6,267 bases of DNA from Euryarchaeota archaeon UBA10. Its GTDB lineage: Archaea > Thermoplasmatota > Poseidoniia > Poseidoniales > Poseidoniaceae. The DNA is taken from assembly GCA_002498185.1 (NCBI GenBank), contig DAGO01000061.1, forward strand, positions 1 through 6,267. Reading direction: 5' to 3'. This document shows positions 1 to 5,876 of the stretch, one piece after another. The position numbers and the translations under genes were made by a program. The stretch's first letter is position 1, and every line of letters starts with the position of its first letter. The notes beneath the pieces are model-generated. The model was not told where the DNA came from, searched no databases, and saw only the letters and a list, made by a program, of their open reading frames with translations.

Positions 1-1148
1 ACTATTCTCTGGACTTCTTGAGTCCCTTCATAGATTTGAGTAATCTTTGCATCACGGAAGAAACGCTCGACTGGGAACTCTTTGGTGTAACCATATCCTC
101 CCAATACCTGAATTGCTCTCTCGGAAACCCACATTGCAGTATCTCCAGCATACAGTTTGGCCATACTCGCCTCTTTCGTGTGTCTTGGTCCACCGTTCTC
201 GTAGTGTTCTTCTTTAGCCCAAGATGCCTTGTAAACCAGGAGTCTGGCTGCATCAATACGTGTGGCCATGTCTGCTAAGTAACTGGTAATCATTTGATGA
301 TGAGCGATTGGCTTGCCGAATGCCTCTCTCTCATGTGCATACTTCAAAGCAGCCTCATAAGCACCCTGTGCGATTCCCAGCCCTTGTGCTGCAATACCGA
401 TTCTTGAATTATCTAGAGCGTTCATAGCGATTGCGAATCCTTTACCAGAGCCCTTCAGCACATTTTCGACAGGGACTTTACAATTCTCAAGAATTAGCGT
501 ACATGTATCAGAAGATCTGATTCCTAGTTTGTCCTCTTTCTTGCCAACACTGAATCCTTCAAAGGATTGTTCAACAATAAATGCAGTACTTCCACCGTGC
601 TTCTTTACCCCATAATCAGGATGGTCTACATCCTTGGCGAATAGAACATAGATTTGAGCTTGCGCACCGTTGGTAACCCACATCTTTTCTCCGTTCAAGA
701 TGTAGTGCTTTCCATCCTCAGACAATTTTGCTTTGCAGACCATTGCTGCTGCATCTGTTCCTGCACCGGCCTCTGAAAGTGAGTAAGCCCCTACTTCGCC
801 TGCTGCAAGCCTAGGAAGGTACTTTGTCTTCTGTTCTTCGTTCCCATGGAGTGCGATTGTTTTTGCACACAGACCGACATGAACACAGAACATTACTGCG
901 AAAGAAGGGTCGACTCTAGCTAACTCTTCAATGATTATTGATTCTGAAATATCATCAACAGGATTTCCGCCGTATTCTTCGGGGATTGTTATTCCTTGCA
1001 GACCATACTCCAAAAATTGCTGCCATTCCTCTGCAGGTGGTATCTGATTAGCGTCTCTGTGCTCGATTGTTGGAGGCAGAACAGACTCTGCGAAGTCCCT
1101 TACCATCTCACGAATCATCTGCTGCTCATCAGTCTCTTCGAATTGCAT
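1..1148 (-). CDS. Acyl-CoA dehydrogenase (C-terminus cut by window edge)
   Basis: FAD-dependent enzyme that oxidises acyl-CoA to trans-2-enoyl-CoA, passing electrons to ETF; a cytosolic beta-oxidation or branched-chain acid degradation step. Reading the minus strand from the ATG at 1148-1146 gives 382 open codons without a stop to the left edge. The N-terminus (MQFEETDEQQMIREMVRDFA) is typical of the family. Visible motifs: the first family signature SEAGAGTD (residues 125-132), LGIRSSDT (208-215), ER-AFGKP (273-280), and the second signature QVLGGYGYTKEFPVERFFRD leading to QIYEGT, whose Glu374 sits at the usual catalytic-base position. Family members are about 380-390 residues, so only a few residues should be missing. 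No Shine-Dalgarno precedes the ATG, which suits a leaderless transcript. It is divergent from the H-like gene. The chain-length class of its substrate cannot be told from the sequence. Confidence 0.95.
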   Translation of the reverse strand, partial: MQFEETDEQQMIREMVRDFAESVLPPTIEHRDANQIPPAEEWQQFLEYGLQGITIPEEYGGNPVDDISESIIIEELARVDPSFAVMFCVHVGLCAKTIALHGNEEQKTKYLPRLAAGEVGAYSLSEAGAGTDAAAMVCKAKLSEDGKHYILNGEKMWVTNGAQAQIYVLFAKDVDHPDYGVKKHGGSTAFIVEQSFEGFSVGKKEDKLGIRSSDTCTLILENCKVPVENVLKGSGKGFAIAMNALDNSRIGIAAQGLGIAQGAYEAALKYAHEREAFGKPIAHHQMITSYLADMATRIDAARLLVYKASWAKEEHYENGGPRHTKEASMAKLYAGDTAMWVSERAIQVLGGYGYTKEFPVERFFRDAKITQIYEGTQEVQRI

Positions 1149-1170
1149 GTTGCGGGCCAAATGGTTAGAG

Positions 1171-1179
1171 CATTTTAGG
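1171..1179 (-). promoter_or_regulatory. Candidate TATA box for the acyl-CoA dehydrogenase
   Basis: On the minus strand the sequence reads CCTAAAATG about 26 bases before the start codon at 1148. That spacing would place transcription initiation at or very near the ATG, consistent with the absence of a ribosome binding site. The match to an archaeal TATA element is only moderate, and an alternative AT-rich element (GAATTACA, about 1190-1197) lies farther upstream. Confidence 0.25.
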
Positions 1180-1212
1180 GCTACCCCTCTGTAATTCACT
1201 TTTCCAGTGCGT

Positions 1213-1220
1213 TCATATAT
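1213..1220 (+). promoter_or_regulatory. Candidate TATA box for the H-like gene
   Basis: The sequence TCATATAT, preceded by GT, is the best TATA-like element in the gap between the two divergent genes. Its distance to the ATG at 1253 would give a leader of roughly 5-10 bases. The same TTCATATA core recurs at 6257-6264 near the right edge, which supports its being a promoter element in this genome. Confidence 0.5.
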
Positions 1221-1252
1221 TACCGGTCTAACGGCGCCACAGGGTTGAGACC

Positions 1253-1654
1253 ATGGATGAAGAAGTCATGGAATTCGGCATCGCACACAGCCGCAAGTAC
1301 TCTAGGGACCACCTATGGTACCAAGAAAAGGACGACCGCTTGGTAATTGGCATTTCCGACTACCTCGCTGCAGACATAGGAGAAGTACTCCGTGTTATCC
1401 TACCACACGCTGAAACAGAAGTCGACGAGGAACAGAATTTATTCTCAATTTGGACAGCAGAAGAAAAATTGACTTTCCCAAGTCCTTTTGCTGGAGAGAT
1501 TGCAGAAGTTAACGGCGAAGTAGAAATTAATCCAGAATTGGTAAATGATTCGCCATATGATTTGGGTTGGATTATCATTCTAGATCCACACGATGTGGAC
1601 ATGGAAAATCTGCTAGAACCAGACGAGTACGTCGATTACCTAGCTGAAGGTTGA
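1253..1654 (+). CDS. gcvH: Glycine cleavage system H-like protein, lipoyl-lysine site not conserved
   Basis: Protein of 133 residues, close to the 125-130 usual for GcvH, the lipoyl carrier that shuttles the aminomethyl group between the P, T and L proteins. Family features run along its length: YSRDHLWYQ (16-24), VIGISDYLAADIGEV (31-45), FPSPFAGEIAEVN (75-87), PELVNDSPYDLGWII (94-108) and a C-terminal helix LLEPDEYVDYL. The expected ES-V-K lipoylation motif is replaced by WTAEEK (67-72). Counting from the conserved GE at 81-82, the modified lysine should be at residue 70, which is Glu; the only nearby Lys is 72. It may therefore be an unlipoylated relative with another role. No P, T or L protein gene is nearby. 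The ATG at 1253 was chosen for its fit to the TATA element; Met6 (1268) is an alternative. dph2 follows after 37 bases and may be co-transcribed. Confidence 0.85.
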   Translation: MDEEVMEFGIAHSRKYSRDHLWYQEKDDRLVIGISDYLAADIGEVLRVILPHAETEVDEEQNLFSIWTAEEKLTFPSPFAGEIAEVNGEVEINPELVNDSPYDLGWIIILDPHDVDMENLLEPDEYVDYLAEG

Positions 1655-1679
1655 AACATTCCGGCACAAAAGAAAAACC

Positions 1680-1686
1680 GGAGTGA
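1680..1686 (+). promoter_or_regulatory. Shine-Dalgarno of dph2
   Basis: GGAGTGA resembles the archaeal GGAGGTGA consensus with one base missing. The GGAG core ends 8 bases before the ATG at 1692, which decides in favour of that ATG over the in-frame GTG at 1683, which lies inside the site. Confidence 0.55.
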
Positions 1687-1691
1687 GCTGC

Positions 1692-2798
1692 ATGGACCTT
1701 GATAGACACGATTTCGAACTCGATGAGTTAATCGAGAGAATCAAAGGTCATGACCATCGCTTAGTTGCCCTTCAAATTCCTGAAGGTCTGAAGATGCAAG
1801 CATTAGAAATGATGGATGAAATAGAGGATGAGACTTCTGCCAAAGTAATTCTAGCAGCAGACCCTTGTTACGGAGCCTGCGATTTGGTTCATGATAAAAT
1901 GAAAATGATGGGTGTTGAACTCGTAGCCCACATGGGGCATTCACAAATGAACATCGATTCAGGGATGCCAACTCAGTTCATCAATGTCACATACGACGGC
2001 GACCCTGCTATTGACCCAGTTTTGCCTATTCTCGCACAACATAGAGCCGTTGCTCAAGCAAGGTTAGCAGAGGGCGATGTTGGGAACATTAGTGAAGAAG
2101 AAGCGCAAGAAAGATTCCTCGATGCTGTCGGAAGAGTTGCACCTTTGAAGGGTGCTAAGCTAGGACTGGTAGCATCTATCCAACATTTGCACCTAGTTTT
2201 CGATTACAAGAAAAAATTCGAAGATGCAGGTTTTGAGGTCGAAGTTCCTGTTGGTGGAGCAAGACTGACATTCCCTGGACAGGTACTCGGTTGCAACTAT
2301 TCTGGTGATGACGATGAAATCGGACATTATCTCTTCCTAGGAAGCGGAGATTTCCATCCTATTGGCTTAGCATTACACACTGGAAAGCCGCTTGCAATGC
2401 TCGACCCTTACACTGGTGATGCAACAGAAATGGGTACTGAAAGAATTGAAAGAATACTCAGACAACGCTTTGGATTGATTATGGCAATACAAGATGCGCA
2501 GAATTTCGCTATACTAATTGGCGAAAAGCCCGGTCAAATGCGCCGAAGTTTGGCCCTCAAACTGAAGCGCACTCTTGCAAAGCATGGTAAGAAAGGATAC
2601 CTGCTAGCTTTGGAGCACATCGGTCCTGAACTAATTGACTTCTATCCTGTGGACGCTTTTGTCAACACTGCATGCCCTAGAATCGCAATTGATGATTCTG
2701 TGAAATATGGTAAGCCTCTGGTCACACCATTCGAATTGGAAGTGGCCTTAGGAGAGAAGAAGTGGGAAACTGGATATCAGTTCGATGAGATACCTTGA
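1692..2798 (+). CDS. dph2: Diphthamide synthase subunit Dph2 (archaeal 2-(3-amino-3-carboxypropyl)histidine synthase)
   Basis: Catalyses the first step of diphthamide formation: an unusual radical-SAM-type reaction transfers the 3-amino-3-carboxypropyl group of S-adenosylmethionine to a histidine of elongation factor 2. Archaeal Dph2 works as a homodimer with a [4Fe-4S] cluster held by three cysteines, one per domain. All three are visible, numbered from ATG 1692: Cys59 in ADPCYGACD, Cys201 in VLGCNYSG and Cys328 in NTACPRIAID. The N-terminal ALQIPEGLK motif is also typical. Length is 368 residues, against about 340 in Pyrococcus. The first-to-second cysteine spacing is 142 residues against 104 there, so an insertion lies between them, probably within residues 105-155. 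The GTG at 1683 would add three residues but lacks a ribosome binding site. It lies between the H-like gene and orc1. Confidence 0.95.
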   Translation: MDLDRHDFELDELIERIKGHDHRLVALQIPEGLKMQALEMMDEIEDETSAKVILAADPCYGACDLVHDKMKMMGVELVAHMGHSQMNIDSGMPTQFINVTYDGDPAIDPVLPILAQHRAVAQARLAEGDVGNISEEEAQERFLDAVGRVAPLKGAKLGLVASIQHLHLVFDYKKKFEDAGFEVEVPVGGARLTFPGQVLGCNYSGDDDEIGHYLFLGSGDFHPIGLALHTGKPLAMLDPYTGDATEMGTERIERILRQRFGLIMAIQDAQNFAILIGEKPGQMRRSLALKLKRTLAKHGKKGYLLALEHIGPELIDFYPVDAFVNTACPRIAIDDSVKYGKPLVTPFELEVALGEKKWETGYQFDEIP

Positions 2799-2811
2799 GA
2801 GGGGTTCTCGA

Positions 2812-2825
2812 ATTGAAAGTTCAAT
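2812..2825 (+). repeat. Short inverted repeat upstream of orc1
   Basis: ATTGAA-AG-TTCAAT is a perfect 6-base inverted repeat with a 2-base spacer. It sits in the 54-base gap between dph2 and orc1 and overlaps an AT-rich stretch (TTCAATAAC, 2820-2828) about 25-30 bases before the orc1 ATG, where a TATA box would lie. It could be an operator for a dimeric regulator. A 6-base arm may also arise by chance. Confidence 0.3.
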
Positions 2826-2852
2826 AACCATAGACGATAAGGCTCTGTAGTC

Positions 2853-4037
2853 ATGAGTTCATATCTCGACCGTATCGGAGCAGGCCTAATCCTCAGTAGA
2901 CCTGAGGTTTTTGGGTTTGATTACGTACCAGATTTACTTGTTGGAAGAGAGGACATCCAAAGTGAATTAGCCGCAATACTTGGCAGCATAGCGCATCCTG
3001 AAGGCACCGGCAGAGTTGTCATAACAGGACCTGTTGGTTCCGGCAAAACCGTCTTAGCAAAGCGATTTTGTCAAGATATAATCAGACACTTGAGCGATAA
3101 GCGTAACATCAAGAGAGTCCATGTCAACTGTAGAAATGCTGCTACACCTTCTAGAGTGATGCAGAAGATTGTGCAGGATTTAGACCCAGGCCACCCTGAT
3201 AGAGGACTGGGTGTTGGCGAACTACTGACGAGTTTACGAAGAATGTTGCAAAGCAGCAACACACATCTAATCGTGATTCTAGATGAAGTAGATCACCTTT
3301 TGAGGCGTTCTGGTGACGATATAATCTACAAATTGATGAGAATTGACGAAGACAGAGAAGGCGTTGGTACACTTTCAACCATTTTGATTAGCCAAGAGCA
3401 GGTTCTGGACCTGCTAGAAAATGCGGTTATCTCCAGAGTTGGACGCTCAAACCATGTTCGAATTCCTCCTTATGATGAGAAAGGTTTGATGAAAATAATC
3501 ACTCAGAGAACCGAATTGGGATTAGTAACCGGTACTTGCCCTGAGGAGATTCTGAACCTAATCGCACAAGCTGCGGCGCCATCTGGAGATGCCCGTCAGG
3601 CAATCGAATTGCTAGAAGGAGCTGCAAAGCGTGCTGAAGCCTCAGGTCGCTCAATTATAGAGTCAAAGGATGTTCAAAGAACAGTTGTAACTATGCCAAC
3701 AAATGTTGATTCAATGAATATCGAAAATTTACCTCCGCATGCAATGCTGATCTTGCTAGGTTTGTGCAGACGATTGAAGAAAGAAGAAAGTGTTACCAGT
3801 GGGGAAACTGAAAAACTCTACCACGTGGTTTGTGAAGAATATGACCAGGCTCCAAAAGGACACACTACTCTGTGGAAGCATCTCAAGCGTTTGGCACAAG
3901 AAGACATAGTTGTAACCAAGACCGCAAAAGCAGATGTTGGCAGGGGAAGAACACAGCACATCTCAATGCCGCATATGCTTCCCAGCGATGTGGAAAGGCG
4001 CCTCGAAACACTGATTCCTAGCCGACTACGTCGCTGA
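2853..4037 (+). CDS. cdc6: Orc1/Cdc6 family replication initiator
   Basis: AAA+ ATPase that binds origin recognition boxes and loads the MCM helicase in archaea. It is 394 residues, normal for the family. The N-terminus has FDYVPDLLVGRE (21-32), the family's entry motif. Walker A is GPVGSGKT (59-66) and Walker B is VILDEVD (141-147). The sensor 1 region reads ILISQEQ (177-183), with Gln181 where Asn is usual. IPPYDEKGL (204-212) precedes the lid, and sensor 2 Arg248 lies in SGDARQAIELL. The C-terminal winged helix (about 295-380) ends with the typical GRGRTQHISM (363-372), so the protein is intact and not just a generic AAA+ ATPase. The ATG at 2853 has no clear Shine-Dalgarno; a near-leaderless transcript is possible. 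It follows dph2 by 54 bases. The gap is too short to contain a typical archaeal origin. Confidence 0.95.
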   Translation: MSSYLDRIGAGLILSRPEVFGFDYVPDLLVGREDIQSELAAILGSIAHPEGTGRVVITGPVGSGKTVLAKRFCQDIIRHLSDKRNIKRVHVNCRNAATPSRVMQKIVQDLDPGHPDRGLGVGELLTSLRRMLQSSNTHLIVILDEVDHLLRRSGDDIIYKLMRIDEDREGVGTLSTILISQEQVLDLLENAVISRVGRSNHVRIPPYDEKGLMKIITQRTELGLVTGTCPEEILNLIAQAAAPSGDARQAIELLEGAAKRAEASGRSIIESKDVQRTVVTMPTNVDSMNIENLPPHAMLILLGLCRRLKKEESVTSGETEKLYHVVCEEYDQAPKGHTTLWKHLKRLAQEDIVVTKTAKADVGRGRTQHISMPHMLPSDVERRLETLIPSRLRR

Positions 4038-4045
4038 TTGACCAG

Positions 4046-4071
4046 TTTATATCGCACAAAGGGCCTAAATA
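4046..4071 (+). promoter_or_regulatory. Promoter region of the rps6e operon
   Basis: Two TATA-like elements lie in the 72-base gap after orc1: TTTATAT (4046-4052) and TAAATA (4066-4071). From the first, transcription would begin near 4075 and leave a leader of about 35 bases. From the second it would begin near 4095 with a leader of about 15 bases. I cannot tell which is used. AGAGTTGAT (4098-4106) may act as a weak ribosome binding site. Confidence 0.5.
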
Positions 4072-4109
4072 CCCGTCGCATGTCGGCAGGCTGCTCAAGA
4101 GTTGATAAC

Positions 4110-4592
4110 ATGGCAGACACTACATTCGTCGCAGTGGTCAATGACACAAATCCAGACAACGGAGGACGCTCCTACAACCTAACAGTTAGTGGGAACAATC
4201 TGTCCCAATTCCTAGGAAAGAAAATCGGCGATGTCGTCGATGGAATCTTCGTAGGAGAAGGCGACCAAACGCTTGCTGGATACAAACTAGAAATCACTGG
4301 AGGATCAGACAAGACCGGAACTCCAATGCGCTCCGACCTAGAAGGTGGAACAAGACAATCTGTTCTAGTCACAGCATCAACTGGATTCAAGGGACACAAC
4401 CTTGTTCACAAAGCAAAGGGTGGAGAAAAGAAGAGATTCCGTTACAAGCCTGACGGGATGCGCAAGCGCCGTAATTTCCGTGGCAACACAATCACCCAAG
4501 ATACCAGACAAATCAACCTCAAAGTTGTAGAGGCTGCTAACAAGAGCCTTTCAGACATCCTCGGAGCAAGTGCAGAGGAGAGTAGTGAGTGA
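4110..4592 (+). CDS. rps6e: 30S ribosomal protein S6e
   Basis: Small-subunit protein shared by archaea and eukaryotes, with no bacterial equivalent. At 160 residues it is longer than the roughly 125-135 of most archaeal S6e. Recognisable parts: SYNLTVSGNNLSQFLGKKIGDVVDG (21-45), the family signature ITGGSDKTGTPM (62-73), the TGFKG turn (91-95) and RRNFRGNTITQDTRQINLKV (120-139). A Lys/Arg-rich segment (101-122) precedes the last of these and probably contacts rRNA. The additional length lies in this basic segment and in an acidic, serine-rich tail (GASAEESSE). The start MADTTFVAVVND matches the family; an upstream in-frame TTG at 4038 would add 24 residues with no family similarity and is rejected. 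It is probably the first gene of an operon with eif2g and the PIN gene. Confidence 0.96.
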   Translation: MADTTFVAVVNDTNPDNGGRSYNLTVSGNNLSQFLGKKIGDVVDGIFVGEGDQTLAGYKLEITGGSDKTGTPMRSDLEGGTRQSVLVTASTGFKGHNLVHKAKGGEKKRFRYKPDGMRKRRNFRGNTITQDTRQINLKVVEAANKSLSDILGASAEESSE

Positions 4593-4609
4593 AGCCGCGA
4601 GGCTGATCT

Positions 4610-4622
4610 GAGGTACTGGAGG
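4610..4622 (+). promoter_or_regulatory. Ribosome binding site(s) of eif2g
   Basis: GAGGT (4610-4614) and GGAGG (4618-4622) both match the anti-Shine-Dalgarno sequence. The first is 9 bases from the ATG at 4624 and the second 10 bases from the ATG at 4633, so each in-frame start has its own site. Family similarity favours the ATG at 4633. Confidence 0.5.
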
Positions 4623-4632
4623 AATGGGAAGC

Positions 4633-5871
4633 ATGGCACGCAAGCTTCCCGCACAACCTGAGGTTAACATCGGACTAGTTGGTCATGTAGACCACGGAAA
4701 GACAACTCTAACTCAAGCACTATCAGGTGTTTGGACTGACACCCACTCTGAAGAAAGAAAACGTGGAATCTCAATCAAACTTGGATATGCAGATACTGCA
4801 TTTTACAAGACTGGTGACGGTGAGTACTACGCAACTGGCAAGAGACCAAATGGTGGAAATGACGACGCTACTGAATTGCAGAGAGTTGTCTCATTCGTTG
4901 ATGCACCAGGTCACGAGACTCTGATGGCGATTATGATCACGGGTGCTAGCATTATGGACGGAGCCATGCTAATGGTTGCTGCAAATGAGACATGCCCACA
5001 GCCGCAAACGAGAGAACATCTGATGGCTTTGGAGATTGCAGGCATTGAAAACATCGTAATTGTTCAAAATAAAATCGACTTGGTAAGCCGTGAAAGAGCG
5101 ATTGAATCTCACAGTGAGATCAAAGAATTCCTCAAAGGAACAATCGCAGAAAACTCGCCAATTATTCCAGTCTCTGCTCATCACGATGTCAATCTAGACA
5201 TTTTGATAAAAGCGATTGAAGCAACAATTCCAACTCCTGACCGCTCTAAGGACAAGAGAGCGATTATGCACGTAGCACGCTCTTTTGATATCAATAAGCC
5301 TGGAACTCGACCTACGAAGTTACGTGGCGGCGTAATTGGCGGCAGCATCGTTGAAGGAGAGTTCAACGTTGACGATGAAATCGTAATCGGCCCTGGAAGA
5401 AAGATTGAGAAGGGCAACAAGGTTCACTACGAGCCAATTCAATCCAAGGTAATCAGCATGCAGGGAGGAGGACTAAACCTAGGAAACATGCATGCTGGAG
5501 GGCTTTGCGGTATGGCAACTCCCCTAGACCCAGCAATCACTACCGCTGACAACTTATCAGGACAGGTCGTTGCCAAGGTTGGAGATTTGCCCGAAATTCG
5601 TGATTCTGTAGACATATCTGTCAATCTAATGAAAAATATGGTGGCCGGAGAAGGCGAGGATGCATCTCCAATAATGCCATTGCGTTCAAATGAAATGCTA
5701 ATGGTAAATGTCGCAACTGCAACCAGCGTAGGTGTCGTTTCCAATGTCAAGAAAGGCAAAGCAACTTTGTCACTTCGACTTCCAATTTGTGCAGATAGTG
5801 GACAAAGAATCTCGCTATCTAGGCGCGTTGGTTCACGCTGGAGATTGATTGGGCACGGAACCATCGAGTGA
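4633..5871 (+). CDS. eif2g: Translation initiation factor 2 subunit gamma (aIF2 gamma)
   Basis: GTPase core of the heterotrimeric aIF2, which brings methionyl initiator tRNA to the small ribosomal subunit. It is 412 residues from ATG 4633, typical of the family. GTPase motifs: G1 GHVDHGKT (17-24), switch 1 region RGISIKLGYADT (44-55), G3 DAPGHE (90-95), G4 NKID (146-149) and the SAHHDVN region (181-187). Domain II carries FDINKPGT and LRGGVIGGSI. Domain III ends with SVGVVSNVKKGKATLSL and the final WRLIGHGTIE. These features identify the gamma subunit and not EF-Tu or SelB. Between GYADT and RVVSFVDAPGH (about residues 56-84), archaeal homologues usually carry a four-cysteine zinc knuckle; here the stretch has no cysteine. 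The ATG at 4624 would add three residues. rps6e lies 40 bases upstream and a PIN gene follows at once. The alpha and beta subunits are not in the window. Confidence 0.97.
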   Translation: MARKLPAQPEVNIGLVGHVDHGKTTLTQALSGVWTDTHSEERKRGISIKLGYADTAFYKTGDGEYYATGKRPNGGNDDATELQRVVSFVDAPGHETLMAIMITGASIMDGAMLMVAANETCPQPQTREHLMALEIAGIENIVIVQNKIDLVSRERAIESHSEIKEFLKGTIAENSPIIPVSAHHDVNLDILIKAIEATIPTPDRSKDKRAIMHVARSFDINKPGTRPTKLRGGVIGGSIVEGEFNVDDEIVIGPGRKIEKGNKVHYEPIQSKVISMQGGGLNLGNMHAGGLCGMATPLDPAITTADNLSGQVVAKVGDLPEIRDSVDISVNLMKNMVAGEGEDASPIMPLRSNEMLMVNVATATSVGVVSNVKKGKATLSLRLPICADSGQRISLSRRVGSRWRLIGHGTIE

Positions 5872-5876
5872 TTTCT

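Noticed and set aside
18..278. Plus-strand open frame opposite the acyl-CoA dehydrogenase
   Set aside because: It is a shadow of the conserved catalytic region of the dehydrogenase on the other strand.
2799..2852. Replication origin next to orc1
   Set aside because: Archaeal origins often adjoin orc1/cdc6, but this gap is only 54 bases, with no origin-box repeats and no long AT-rich stretch.
3796..3808. CCAGTGGGGAAAC, resembling the core of an archaeal origin recognition box
   Set aside because: It lies inside the orc1 coding region, has two additional bases against the usual CCAGTGGAAAC core, and has no second copy or AT-rich unwinding region nearby. Likely chance.
4038..4109. N-terminal extension of S6e from the TTG at 4038
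   Set aside because: The added residues have no S6e similarity and the region contains the promoter; the family start is at the ATG at 4110.
3818..4159. Open frame of 113 codons on the minus strand spanning the orc1-rps6e junction
   Set aside because: It is antisense to the orc1 winged-helix region and covers the rps6e promoter; no domain is recognisable.
5439..5864. Open frame of 141 codons on the minus strand
   Set aside because: It lies wholly antisense to the conserved eif2g gene and its translation shows no recognisable motif.
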